Below, one piece after another: positions 1-10,792 of a DNA stretch of 64,000 bases. Below the pieces are notes generated by a model. It saw nothing but the letters and a program-made list of their open reading frames with translations. It did not search any database and was not told where the DNA came from. The stretch's first letter is position 1. The number at the start of each line of letters is the position of its first letter. The stretch spans positions 3,100,001 to 3,164,000 of the forward strand of contig OZ255625.1 of assembly GCA_965276755.1 (NCBI GenBank), written 5' to 3'. This DNA is from CAJCIS01 sp965276755. Its GTDB lineage: Bacteria > Pseudomonadota > Alphaproteobacteria > Acetobacterales > Acetobacteraceae. The position numbers and the translations under genes are program-made.

Positions 1-1733
1 CCTTTGGTCACGCCATCGACCATAGACAGCGTCATAGGCAATTGCGAGACGTCACCGGTGAGTTTTGGGATATGCTGATAGGCCCATTCGTTATCCGCGC
101 GCGCGTTCTCGCCATACCACGCTTTGAGCAGGCTGATGACGTATTTGGGCATGTTGCTCCACCAGCCAGTGGTGGGCGTTTCGGTGTGCAGGTACTCGCC
201 GATCGTGGCGTGCTGGGCAAACGCGTTGGGCTGCGGCAGGTACGTTGGCAGCATGTTGTACAGTGTGGGGATATCGGTGCTGCCCTGGATGCTGGCGTGC
301 CCGCGCAGCGCCATGATGCCGCCGCCCGGCCGGCCGATATTGCCCAGCAGCCCCTGGATGATCGATGCCGCGCGGATGATCTGCACGCCCACCGTATGGT
401 GCGTCCAGCCGACCGCGTAGCAGATGGCGCCGGTGCGCTCCCGCCCGGAATTGCGCGCCATTGCATCCGCTATTTGCAGAAAAATCTCTCGCTTGCAGCC
501 CGTGATGCGCTCGACCATCTCCGGCGTGTAGCGCGCATAATGCCGGCGCATGATTTGATAGACGCAGTTGGGATGTGTCAGCGTCGGGTCAGTCGGCGGC
601 GGACCCTCGTTCATGCTCTGAAAATCGTTGCCTTCGGACTGCACCTGTTTGACCACGCCATGATCGGAAACCGCGGAGGGCACGGTCTTGCCCTTGTACT
701 GCCAGGTGTCTTCCTTGTAGGTGCCGGTGTCGGGATCGAAGCCGGAAAAGACGCCGTCATTCTCCTCGGGGTCGCTGTACCCGTCCTCGATAATGTGGGC
801 GATGTTGGAATAGGCCATCGCGAATTCGCGGAACCACAGATCGTTTTCCAATATGTGGCGGATGATGCCGCCGAGGAAGGCGATATCGCTGCCCGAGCGG
901 ATCGGCGCGTGAATATCGGCCAGCGCAGAGGTGCGCGTGAAACGCGGATCGACATGGATAACCTTCGCGCCGCGCTGCTGCGCCTCGACCACAAAGCGAA
1001 ACGCAATCGGATGGTTCTCCGCCATGTTGGAGCCCATGATCACGATGCAATCGGCATTGGCCAGATCCCACAGGGACATCGTGGCCGCGCCGCGTCCGAA
1101 GGAGGTGCCCAAACTGGGCACCGAAGAGGAGTGTCAGATTCTGGCCTGGTTTTCGATACTCACCATGCCGAGGCCGCCGTTGAACAGCTTCTTGATGAGA
1201 TAATTTTCTTCATTGTCCAGCGTGGCACCGCCAAGCGATCCCACACCTACGCAATGATTGACGCGCCTGCCATCCGGCAGCGTCTCGACAAAACTGTCAT
1301 CGCGGGTCTGCTTTGTCAGTTGCGCAATGCGCTCCATCGCCCAATCCAGCGGGCGCTCTTCCCACTCCTCTGCATGCGGCGCGCGATAGAGCACGGTATT
1401 GATGCGTTGGGGCGAAAGCAGCACGCCCAACGTAGCCGCCCCCTTCGGGCAGAGCGTGCCGGCATTGACCGGGCTGCGCGGATCGCCCTCTATATGAATG
1501 GGCTTGCCGTCCTTGGCATAAATCAGCTGGCTGCAGCCCACCGCGCAGAAGGGGCAGATGCTGGTGCCCACCGTATCGGCCTGCTCCAAACGCGGACGCA
1601 ATGTGCGTGAGGCCTCGCTTTTTGCCGCCTCGCGCAACGGATCTCCGCCTGCCATCTGCCTCGGCAGGGACCAATCGGCCAGGAAGCCCATGGCGCGGTC
1701 ATGCAAACTGCGCCTTAGAGGTTTGCGGGGCAT
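1..1733 (-). CDS. fdnG: Selenocysteine formate dehydrogenase, alpha (catalytic) subunit, 3' end outside window
   Basis: Catalytic subunit of a molybdenum/tungsten-bis-MGD formate dehydrogenase of the FDH-N/O type, oxidising formate to CO2. The ATG at 1733 follows GGAGAG. Residues 60-95 carry the [4Fe-4S] ligands CPFCAVGC and LCPKG. The frame meets TGA at 1136-1134 in the context ENQARI-U-HSS, exactly where FdnG/FdoG proteins have selenocysteine (codon 200 here, Sec196 in E. coli FdnG). The same frame then stays open to base 1, with family segments such as GSNMAENHPIAFRF and PGGGIMALRGH. No twin-arginine RRxFxK signal is visible (only RRSLHDR), so export is uncertain. selD lies just upstream on the same strand and selA/selB/selC are adjacent. 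The remaining FDH subunits would lie beyond the left edge. Confidence 0.95.
1104..1136 (-). promoter_or_regulatory. UGA selenocysteine codon with downstream SECIS-like hairpin
   Basis: On the minus strand the TGA (1136-1134) is followed after 11 nt by a perfect 7-bp stem, GGTGCCC / loop AGTTT / GGGCACC (1122-1104). Bacterial SECIS elements are hairpins inside the coding sequence just 3' of the UGA, bound by the C-terminal winged helices of SelB. The position fits; the loop differs from the E. coli GGUC-type loop. SelB is encoded 3 kb away. Function is inferred from position and context. Confidence 0.75.
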
Positions 1734-1761
1734 CGCAGCACTCTCCAGAAGGAAGGAAGGT

Positions 1762-1783
1762 CTTCTTTTTTGAAAAAAAGAAG
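1762..1783. terminator. A/T-rich hairpin between selD and the FDH gene
   Basis: CTTCTTTTTT faces AAAAAAGAAG around a 2-4 nt loop, followed by GCAAAAAACTTT. The same hairpin recurs at 6221, 18414, 18511, 23779 and 23855, always between genes. It is probably a transcription terminator; here it would separate selD from the FDH gene on the same strand. Confidence 0.55.
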
Positions 1784-1829
1784 CAAAAAACTTTGGTCTG
1801 TTTGACCGTGGCACGCGGCGGCCACGTCG

Positions 1830-2886
1830 TCACCTATCGGCGTGAAGCACAATTCCTTGAACGTCACAAACCAACGCTCCAATGATCGCTGCGCGCCCAA
1901 ATCCCGCCGCCTGCACAGCGCCTAGCACATCCGCCGCTCGCGCCGCCGCCACCGCAATCAGCAACCCGCCACTGGTCTGCGGATCGCACAACAGCCCGCG
2001 CTGCCAGTCCGCCACGCCGGCAGCCAACGCCACCTCGCTGCCATAGCTCGCCCAATTGCGGGCCGCTGCCCCGGTTCCGATACCCGCCTGGGCCAGCCCC
2101 GCAGCACCCTCCAGAACCGGCACCTGCGCCATGCCGATCCGCGCGCCCAGCCCCGAGGCGCGGCACATCTCCAGCGCGTGCCCAAGCAGACCGAACCCGG
2201 TCACGTCGGTCGCCGCATGCACCCCCTCCATCTCCGGCAGCGCCGCGCCAATGGCGTTGAGCTGCGTGGTGCTTGCCACCATCAGCGCGTACGCGTTCTC
2301 GCCCAGCCGGCCCTGCTTGAACGCGGCGCTGAAAATGCCCACGCCGAGGCCCTTGGTCAGGATCAGCACGTCGCCGTCCCGCGCGCCGCCGTTTCGCAGG
2401 ATGCGATCGGGGTGGACGGTGCCCATTGCGGCCAGGCCGTAAATCGGCTCGGGGCTGTCGATGGAATGGCCGCCGGCGATGGGAATGCCGGCCCGCGCGC
2501 AGATGTCGGCGCCGCCCGCCAGGATCGCCTGAACAGTCTGCACGGAGACGCGCCCCAGCGGCATGCCGAGCAATGCGAGCGCCATGGTTGGTGCGGCGCC
2601 CATGGCGTAGATGTCCGATAACGCGTTGTTGGCTGCGATCTGGCCGAAAACGAACGGATCATCGACGATGGGCGTGAAGAAATCCGTGGTCGCGACAATG
2701 GCCAGGTCGGGCTGCAGGCGATAGACCGCTGCGTCGTCGGCTGTTTCGGTGCCGACCAGCAGGTTGGGAAAGGCGCCGGCGGCGGGCACACCGGCGAGCA
2801 ATTCGCGCAGCACTGCGGGCGAGAGCTTGCAGCCGCAGCCGCCGCCATGTGCAAGAGATGTCAGTCGTATGTCGGGTATATCAGTC

Positions 2887-2888
<2 letters not shown>
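1830..2888 (-). CDS. selD: Selenide, water dikinase
   Basis: Makes selenophosphate from selenide and ATP, the selenium donor for Sec-tRNA. 352 aa from ATG 2888, the usual length. The N-terminal HGGGCGCKLSP holds Cys18 and Lys21, matching catalytic Cys17/Lys20 of E. coli SelD; the active site here is Cys, not Sec. Later family segments include TTDFFTPIVDDPF, NALSDIYAMGA and TDVTGFGLLGH. The start codon abuts the divergent selA start, and a REP-like half-element begins within 15 bp. A longer upstream start is possible but would run through that repeat. Confidence 0.95.
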
Positions 2889-4268
<1,380 letters not shown>

Positions 4269-4272
<4 letters not shown>

Positions 4273-6107
4273 GGCTGCTGCTGGGCGTGATCGGCCATGT
4301 CGATCACGGCAAGACCGCGCTGGTGGCCGCGCTGACCGGCATGCAGACCGACCGCCTGGCAGAGGAGCGGAGGCGCGGTATTTCCATTGCGCTGGGCTTT
4401 GCGCACATGGACGTGCCGGGAGGGGTAATCGATTTCATCGACATGCCCGGGCACGAGCGCTTCGTGCGCACCATGGTTTCTGGTGCCACCGGCCTGGACG
4501 CCGTGCTTCTGGTGGTCGATGCGCGCGAAGGCATCAAGCCGCAGACGATCGAACATCTCGATATTGCCGCGTTGCTTGGTATCCGCATAGCCATTGTGGC
4601 GATCAGCAAAATCGACCTGGTGAGCGCCGCTGCGGCCGACGCGCGCGGGCGCGAGGTTGCGGCGCGCGTGGCCGCGTTTGGGCTGACCGTCCTGGGCACC
4701 GCGCTGACATCGCGCAACACCGGCGCGGGGCTCGCCGAATTGCGCGCACTTCTGGCCGCGGCGCTGCCGGCGCGTGGCCCGGCGCGCGATGACGGCTTTG
4801 CCTACCTGCCGATCGATCGCGCCTTTTCAATCGCAGGCCACGGCACGGTGGTCACGGGCACGCTGCGCCGGGGGGCACTGGCTAACACCGATGAGATCGA
4901 GATCGTGCCCGCTGGCGTGCGCGTGCGTATCCGCGGTATGCAGGTCCATGGCAGCCGGGTGAGCCATGCGGCCCCGGGCCAGCGGGTTGCGGCCAATTTG
5001 CGTGACGTCTCGGTTGGCGCGGTTGCGCGAGGCGCGGCACTCGCCACGCCGGGGCTGCTGGCGGCGGCAACCTGGCTGACCGTGGCATTGCGCACTGTGG
5101 CGGACGGGCCGCCGATCGAAAACGGGGCGCGCCTGGTGCTGCTGTGCGGCACAGATGAAGTGCCCGCGCGCCTGCGCCTGCTGGACACGGAGGAGGCGAC
5201 TCCGGGCGCCACCTTCATAGCGCAGCTTCATGCCACGCGCCCGGTCAGCGCGCCGGCTGGCGAGCGCTTCATCCTGCGCGCCGCCTCGCCGCCGGCTACG
5301 CTAGGCGGGGGCTCGGTCATTGATCCGGCCGCCACACGCCTGGCCCGGCACGTGCCGGCGGCGCTCGCACGGCTGCGCCTGCTGGCGGACAGTGAGCCGG
5401 GCGCAATCGTGGCGGGCGAAATCACCACGGCGGCGGGGCAAGGGGTCAGTATCGGACGGCTCGCCCAGCTTGCCGGAATTGCGCCGGGTCGCGTCGTGGC
5501 GGCGCTAGGCGCCGGGCAGACGCTGCTGAAGGGCGCGGGCGTGGCTGTGGCGCGCGTGGCCTTGGCCCAGGCGGAGGCCGAGGCGATGGCGGCCCTGCAA
5601 GCGGCTGACGTGCCCTTGGCGGTGGCCGCACTCGGGGCGCGCATGCCTCAGATCAGCGCGGCCGTGCTGGAGGCGGCCACCGCGGGGCTGGTGGACTCGG
5701 GCAAGCTGCGGCGTGTGGGCGCGGCGCTGCAGGTGCCAAGTGCCGCGCGCGATACCGCGATGCAGCACGCGGCGCATGTGTTGGCCGAGGCGCTGCGGCA
5801 CGGCGGCCTTTGCCCGCCCGAGCCCCCGCCCGGCCCGGCGACGCGCGCGCTGGTTGCCCGCCTGGTGCGCCAGGGCGTGCTCGTGCGCGCGCCCGACCCG
5901 GCGCAGGGGCGGGAGATCATCTTCCACGCGGACGCGGTGAGTGCCGCGCGGCGCGTGCTGGCGCCGCGCCTGGCGCCGCCCGGGCTGCTGGTGCGCGAGG
6001 CCGGCGCCGTGCTAGGCGTTTCGCGTAAATACAGCGTGCCGTTGCTGGAGTATTTCGATGCGGCGGGCTTTACGCGGCGTGTGGCTGATCGGCGCGTGCT
6101 GGCTTAG
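4269..6107 (+). CDS. selB: Selenocysteine-specific elongation factor
   Basis: EF-Tu-like GTPase that carries Sec-tRNA(Sec) to ribosomes stalled at UGA-SECIS. 612 aa from a GTG overlapping the selA stop (E. coli 614 aa). N-terminal G-domain: GVIGHVDHGKTALV, IDMPGHERF and ISKIDL. EF-Tu-like beta-barrels follow (AFSIAGHGTVVTGTL). The C-terminal winged-helix region ends in GVSRKYSVPLLEYFDAAGFTRR, matching the SECIS-binding end of E. coli SelB. The tRNA-Sec gene starts on the next base after the stop, so selA, selB and selC are probably one transcript. Confidence 0.97.
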
Positions 6108-6200
6108 GGAGGCGATTGGGGTCTGGTGGCCCCCCTGATCTTCAAAATCAGCGGCCCGCCGAAAGCGGGTGGTGGGTTCGATTCCCATCCGCCTCCGCCA
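6108..6200 (+). tRNA. selC: tRNA-Sec (anticodon UCA)
   Basis: 93 nt including an encoded CCA. The long acceptor arm starts GGAGGCG and pairs with CGCCTCC, followed by discriminator G. Anticodon stem CTGAT/ATCAG encloses loop CTTCAAA with UCA at 6142-6144. A long class-II variable arm (6152-6171) and T-loop TTCGATT follow. These are the marks of bacterial tRNA-Sec. There is no spacer from selB, so it must be cut out of the selAB transcript or have a promoter inside selB. Confidence 0.97.
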
Positions 6201-6220
6201 CGCGCGGAGGAAAGCAAGGT

Positions 6221-6242
6221 CTACTTTCTTGAAAGAAAGAAG
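6221..6242 (+). terminator. A/T-rich hairpin after selABC
   Basis: CTACTTTCTT pairs with AAGAAAGAAG (one mismatch), 20 bp after the tRNA-Sec CCA. Same family as the hairpin at 1762. Probable terminator of the sel transcript. Confidence 0.55.
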
Positions 6243-6271
6243 CAAAGAACTTTTGAAATTAGGCGAAGCTC

Positions 6272-6320
6272 TAACTGATGACGGGGGGTCTGGGGGGATA
6301 GGCACTATCCCCCCAGTTCT
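6272..6320 (+). repeat. REP-like half-element (copy 2)
   Basis: TGATGACGGGGGGT leader, then stem CTGGGGGGATA / loop GGCAC / TATCCCCCCAG. The inner stem triplets differ from copy 1 (ATA/TAT against AAT/ATT) but still pair. It supplies the last codons and the TAG stop of the convergent glycosyltransferase gene. Confidence 0.8.
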
Positions 6321-7366
6321 TTGCTTTCAATATACGTCTCCAGTTCCGCGGCACGGTGAGCCGCCGTATGTGCTAACAGGAAACGCGCTCGCGCGGCTCT
6401 TCCGATAGAAGTTGCATCCCTAGTGTTCAGGTAATCCAGCACGTCATCGGCGATACGCGCGAGCATGATTTCCCGGCCAGGGTCCAGCACGTCTTCGATG
6501 CCGTTCCATATGTCGGAAATGATCGGCGTTGCACACGCTGCTGCCTCGAACAGCCGCACGCTGGGGCTGTAGCCCGCCGCGATCATGTCGGCGCGCGTGA
6601 TGTTGAGCGTCCAGTGTTGCGCGGCGTAGAAGGCGCGATGTTCCGCGGGCGGCAGATGCTCGATGCGCTCGACATTGTTGGGCCAGACAATGCTTGCGGG
6701 GTATTGCGGACCGGCGACCACGAAGCGCCGCTGCGGCGCGCGGCGCGCCGGGTCGAGCAGTAATTTTTCCAGCGTGGGTTGGCGATCGTCGCTGTAGGTG
6801 CCGAGGTAGCCGAGATCCCAGCGCTTCCCGGCTGTTTCCTCGGGGTAGTAGAGCGCCGGGTCCGCCGCGCAATAGAGCGCGCGCGCACGCGGCGATCCAT
6901 AGTGATCCTCCAGCAGCCGCAAGGTCGGGCCACCCGTGAATGACAGATACAAATCGTATTCTGGAATGAAGGTCGCATCGAGATACGCGCAGTCATTCGC
7001 TCGCAGCTTTGCAAGCGTGACCGGCGTGTCGATATCATAGAAGGCAAGCTGCCTCGCCCACGGACGCACCAGCCGCGCGACGTTTATGCCATCGGGCACA
7101 AACGAGCCGATGATGGTCAGATCGGCCGCTTTTATGTCAGCACGCCATCGGGTGAGATCGGCCGCGGCGTCATAGAGCGCAAAGCGGCAGAAATCAGGGT
7201 TGGGCAGATCGCGGTGCTGCGCATACCATGGCCGGTCGGCTTCGAGGAACAGACAATCGTGTCCACGCGCGGACAGTGCACGCAGCAGGGCGCGCCAGGT
7301 GGTTGCGTGCCCGTTGCCCCAGGACGAGCTGAGGCTGAGGCCGAGCACGGCTATGCGCAGGCTCAA
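6305..7366 (-). CDS. CgeB-like glycosyltransferase (1 of 3)
   Basis: 353 aa GT-B type glycosyltransferase resembling the CgeB family. The N-terminal Rossmann half starts RIAVLGLSLSSSWGNGHATT. The C-terminal half has the donor-binding pattern GYSPSVRLFEAAACATPIISDIWNGIEDVLDPGREI. The start is TTG overlapping the upstream stop (TTGA), so it is coupled to the gene before it. Last gene of the minus-strand glycan cluster. The final five residues (KELGG) and the stop lie in a REP-like element, so the natural C-terminus may have been altered. Donor and acceptor sugars are unknown. Confidence 0.8.
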   Translation of the reverse strand: MSLRIAVLGLSLSSSWGNGHATTWRALLRALSARGHDCLFLEADRPWYAQHRDLPNPDFCRFALYDAAADLTRWRADIKAADLTIIGSFVPDGINVARLVRPWARQLAFYDIDTPVTLAKLRANDCAYLDATFIPEYDLYLSFTGGPTLRLLEDHYGSPRARALYCAADPALYYPEETAGKRWDLGYLGTYSDDRQPTLEKLLLDPARRAPQRRFVVAGPQYPASIVWPNNVERIEHLPPAEHRAFYAAQHWTLNITRADMIAAGYSPSVRLFEAAACATPIISDIWNGIEDVLDPGREIMLARIADDVLDYLNTRDATSIGRAARARFLLAHTAAHRAAELETYIESKELGG

Positions 7367-8436
7367 GCGACGAGTGCATCCGTCAGGATCGCGTGCACCT
7401 GTGCGGCGCGGCGCGCGTAGGTGTGCTCGGAGATGCAGCGCGCGCGCGCGCCTGCGCCGATTTCGCGCGCGCGTTCCGGCGTGAGCGTGCGCAGGTGTTC
7501 GATAACGTCCGCGCCATCACGCGCGACCAGCACCTCGCGATCTGACGCCAGGAAATGTTCGATGCCTTCCCATGCATCTGTAATCAGGCATGCCGCCGCG
7601 CCCGCGACCTCGAACAGGCGTGTCGCCGGCGAAAAACCCACCGCCGCCATGCTGTCCCGCGCCACGTTAAGCACCGCGCGCGGCGAGCTGTTGAACACAT
7701 TGTGCAAAGCTGTGGGCACATGGCCGAGGCACGTCACATTTGGCGGCACGGATTTGTCACCCCAGCCGGAACCGCCGAGAATAAAGCTGCCGCCGGGCAG
7801 TGCGGCCGCGGGGGCGAGGAAGAAGTCTTCGACGCGGGTTTCCCGGTCCGGCAGGCGATTGGCCAGGAACGCCAGATCGGCCGCGTAGGCGGGATCGGGC
7901 GTTACGGGAAAATGCGTAAGCGGGTCGAGCGCGTTATAGATGGGCACGCATTCCCGCGCGCCGAGTTCACGGTAGGCGGCGACCACGGGCGGCCCTCCGC
8001 CGTACGTTAGCACGTAATCCAAATCAGCCAGGCGCCTGCGCAACATGCAGCCTGGGTCCGCGCGCGCGGCCGCAAGTGTTGCCGGTGCATCGACATCCCA
8101 AAAAATGCGCACTGCGCCTGGGCCCGCCGCGGCCATGGTCGCGTCCAGCAATTCATCGTCGAAGACGCCGACGCCGCTTGCCTTTATGACGACATCGGCG
8201 CGGGCTGCCTGGCGCGCCACATCGTGCATCGCGCCCATCGTGGCGGGATAGACGACCACGCGCGCCCACTCCGGCGGATCGATGTCACGATGCGCCTGGC
8301 GGTCGAACGCGTCGGGTTCGTAGAAAACTATGTCATGGCCGTGGGCTGCGAGCGCTTGCAGCAGGCCGCGATAATAGGTGGCCGCCCCATTCCAATACGA
8401 GGAGAGCAGGCTGGAGCCGTAGAAGGCAATACGCAT
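7363..8436 (-). CDS. CgeB-like glycosyltransferase (2 of 3)
   Basis: 357 aa paralogue of its two neighbours. It begins MRIAFYGSSLLSSYWNGAAT and carries the C-terminal pattern GFSPATRLFEVAGAAACLITDAWEGIEHF typical of CgeB/Glyco_trans_1_2 proteins. Overlaps the upstream gene by 1 nt (TGATG) and the downstream gene by 4 nt. The three paralogues side by side suggest stepwise addition of sugars to one glycan. Substrates cannot be read from the sequence. Confidence 0.8.
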   Translation of the reverse strand: MRIAFYGSSLLSSYWNGAATYYRGLLQALAAHGHDIVFYEPDAFDRQAHRDIDPPEWARVVVYPATMGAMHDVARQAARADVVIKASGVGVFDDELLDATMAAAGPGAVRIFWDVDAPATLAAARADPGCMLRRRLADLDYVLTYGGGPPVVAAYRELGARECVPIYNALDPLTHFPVTPDPAYAADLAFLANRLPDRETRVEDFFLAPAAALPGGSFILGGSGWGDKSVPPNVTCLGHVPTALHNVFNSSPRAVLNVARDSMAAVGFSPATRLFEVAGAAACLITDAWEGIEHFLASDREVLVARDGADVIEHLRTLTPERAREIGAGARARCISEHTYARRAAQVHAILTDALVA

Positions 8437-9539
8437 CAGGCTGCACCCGCGCGCACGGACATGCTGTCCAATATGTCAAGCAGCTCGCGCGCGCGAATGG
8501 CGCAACTGTGGTGGGCCACGATGCGCGCCAGGCCCGCGGCTGCCAGCGCGGCGCTGCGGGAGGTATCCTGCGCAAGCGCTGTCATGTGCGCGGCCATCTC
8601 CTCGCCGTTGCGTGCCACCAGATAATCCTCGCCCGGGTTGAACAGATTTTCTGCGTCATCCCACGGCGCGCAAATCAGCGGAATGCCACAGGCCAGCGCT
8701 TCGAACACGCGTATTGTCGGGATGCCGGGCAGCATCGTCGTATAGTGCCGGCGCGGCACATGCACGGTCATGGCGTGGCGCGCAAAGGCGGCCGGCACGC
8801 GCGTATTGGCAATCCATCCGTGGTAGCGCGCGCCGTTCTCGGCCAGCATTGCCAGCGCCTTGGCCGGATAACGCACGCCGTAGATATCGAGCGGCATGCG
8901 CGCGCGCGCGGCCGGAGAAAGCAGGTATTCGCCGAGTTCGGCGGTGCGCTCGCCATCGCCCCAATTGCCGATCCAGACCGCGCCTTGTCGCTGCTGTTCG
9001 TGCGCGGGTGGATTGAACAGCGTCGTGTCGGCGGCTTCGTGCCAGACAAACACGCGCCCGCCCCAGCCCCAGCGCGTGTACACCTCGGCCAGCGTGGCAC
9101 CAAAGGCGAGCACGGCGTCATAGCCGGACAGATCAAAGGCGCGGATCGCATCGGGGTCGCTGACCGCGCGGTGATGCGTGTCGTGGAACAGCAGCGTGAA
9201 ACGCCCGCTCCCGCGACGCAGCCGGCCGAGTGCCGCGACGATCGCCGGATCGGTCCATTCGTGGACGATGACGACATCTGCGCCATCCACGGCGCGTTCC
9301 GCATCCTGGGCGTTTGCGTAACTATGCGTGGGCAAATCGGGATAGGCGGCGGCAAAACTTTCGCACGCGGCCGGACCATGCTCCGCAAGCAGGTTGGTGC
9401 GGCTCCAGCCTTCCCGCGGCTCGAAGGCGCGCGCGTCGTGTCCCGCTGCGATCAGGGCGCGCAGTACGCCGCGCTGGAAATGCGCGTTGCCGTGGTTCCA
9501 GCAAGATGCGAGCGAATGCGTGAAATAGATGAAACGCAT
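8436..9539 (-). CDS. CgeB-like glycosyltransferase (3 of 3)
   Basis: 367 aa. N-terminus MRFIYFTHSLASCWNHGNAH; C-terminal donor site IPTIRVFEALACGIPLICAPWDDAENLFNPGEDYL. Same fold and arrangement as the two genes after it. A full REP-like palindrome separates its start from the GT4 gene upstream, so it may rely on read-through or a promoter in that gap. Confidence 0.8.
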   Translation of the reverse strand: MRFIYFTHSLASCWNHGNAHFQRGVLRALIAAGHDARAFEPREGWSRTNLLAEHGPAACESFAAAYPDLPTHSYANAQDAERAVDGADVVIVHEWTDPAIVAALGRLRRGSGRFTLLFHDTHHRAVSDPDAIRAFDLSGYDAVLAFGATLAEVYTRWGWGGRVFVWHEAADTTLFNPPAHEQQRQGAVWIGNWGDGERTAELGEYLLSPAARARMPLDIYGVRYPAKALAMLAENGARYHGWIANTRVPAAFARHAMTVHVPRRHYTTMLPGIPTIRVFEALACGIPLICAPWDDAENLFNPGEDYLVARNGEEMAAHMTALAQDTSRSAALAAAGLARIVAHHSCAIRARELLDILDSMSVRAGAA

Positions 9540-9544
9540 AAATT

Positions 9545-9656
9545 AAGGCTGGGAGAGATGTGCCATCCCCCCCAGACCCCCCGTCTTTATTTTAGGGATC
9601 CGCTTAAATGATGACGGGGGGTTTGGGGGGGCAGGCACTGCTCCCCCAATCTTTCC
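9545..9656. repeat. REP-like palindromic pair (copy 3)
   Basis: Two inverted half-units around a short spacer. Left hairpin CTGGGAGAGAT/GTGCC/ATCCCCCCCAG, right hairpin TTGGGGGGGCA/GGCAC/TGCTCCCCCAA. Occupies most of the 152-bp gap between two glycosyltransferase genes. Confidence 0.85.
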
Positions 9657-9691
9657 TTCGCCTACTTGCTTCCTAAAAACGCCCATCATGC

Positions 9692-10792
9692 TCAGGCTGC
9701 CTGCAAGGCGACCACGCGATGAATGGCCATCGTCGCTTCCACCATGGCACGTGCCGTATAGCGCCGCGAGCGTGCCCGCGCGCGATCGCCCAGCACCGCC
9801 GCCTGCGCGGGCGCATCCAGGAGAGCGCGCATCGCGGCCGCCCACTGCTCCGCGTCGTGTGGATCGACGAACTGTGCAGCGCCATCCCACAATTCGCGAA
9901 AGCTCGAAATGTCCGACAACAGCAGCGCCCCACCCATTTGCGCCGCTTCCAGCACGGCCAGTCCGAACGGTTCGTAGACGGAAGGTGCTGCAAAGACCGC
10001 AGCACTCGCCATTTCGGCGCGTAGCTCATCTTGCGCAAGATTGCCTAGAAGATTCAGGCCAACAGCGTAGAACGACGCCCCGCCCGGTCCGTGCACCGGC
10101 CCCGCCGCATTGATGGGTGCATCAAGCCTCAGTGCTGCGCGATCCAGCACGGCGAAATTCTTGCCGCCATCCCATAGCCGGCCCGCCGCCAGCACACGCC
10201 GCCTGCGCGCGGCCCGTTGCGGTGGTGCGGCGCCCAACCCGTTATGAACGATCTCGATCGCCCGTCCGGCGGCATAGATGCCGCCCAGCGCTTCGGACGC
10301 GGCGTGGCTCGGCGCAATGATTGCAGCCGCACGGCCAAGGCCTTCCTGCATCAAGGCCATGCGCCAGCGAAATTCCGCAGGCGGGGCTGCATTGCCGTGC
10401 ACGGCTTGCCACCAGCCACCGACGCAGGAATGGGCCACCGCTACCGCGGGCACCGGCCAGTCAAAGGCAGCAAGTGCGGGCGTGTGCAAATGCACCGTGC
10501 GCGCCTGCACCTGATCGGCCAGACGCCCCAATTCCGCGGCTGCGCGGCCCAGCGCCCTTGGCCCCGATGCCGTCCAGTCCAGCGGTAAACCGGTATGGAC
10601 CAGCGTGCAGCCGGCAATTTCGCCCGCTTCGGCGCATTGGCGCGCAGAAGGTGCCGGACCCATCGTGGCCAACGTGCAATGCCCGCCGCGCGCACCAATG
10701 CCTGCGGCAATGGCCAAACTGTAGCGCCACACGCCGCCGACCGCATCGCTGGTCAGAAGAACGCGTGGGGCGGCACCTATCGTGCCATGCAC
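9692..10792 (-). CDS. Glycosyltransferase family 4 (GT-B)
   Basis: 366 aa. N-terminal VLLTSDAVGGVWRYSLAIAAG and C-terminal SVYEPFGLAVLEAAQMGGALLLSD with the E-x7-E motif (EPFGLAVLE), as in GT4 enzymes that use nucleotide sugars with retention of configuration. Starts with GTG overlapping the radical SAM gene by 16 nt, so it is co-translated with it. Likely adds one sugar of the glycan made by this cluster. Confidence 0.85.
   Translation of the reverse strand: MHGTIGAAPRVLLTSDAVGGVWRYSLAIAAGIGARGGHCTLATMGPAPSARQCAEAGEIAGCTLVHTGLPLDWTASGPRALGRAAAELGRLADQVQARTVHLHTPALAAFDWPVPAVAVAHSCVGGWWQAVHGNAAPPAEFRWRMALMQEGLGRAAAIIAPSHAASEALGGIYAAGRAIEIVHNGLGAAPPQRAARRRRVLAAGRLWDGGKNFAVLDRAALRLDAPINAAGPVHGPGGASFYAVGLNLLGNLAQDELRAEMASAAVFAAPSVYEPFGLAVLEAAQMGGALLLSDISSFRELWDGAAQFVDPHDAEQWAAAMRALLDAPAQAAVLGDRARARSRRYTARAMVEATMAIHRVVALQAA

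Noticed and set aside
1134..1136. FDH alpha as a pseudogene interrupted by a stop
   Set aside because: The stop is UGA at the exact Sec site, a hairpin follows, and selA, selB, selC and selD are all adjacent.
42..1610. 522-aa open frame on the plus strand opposite the FDH gene
   Set aside because: Antisense shadow of the high-GC FDH frame; its translation has no family likeness, while the minus frame is clearly FDH across the UGA.
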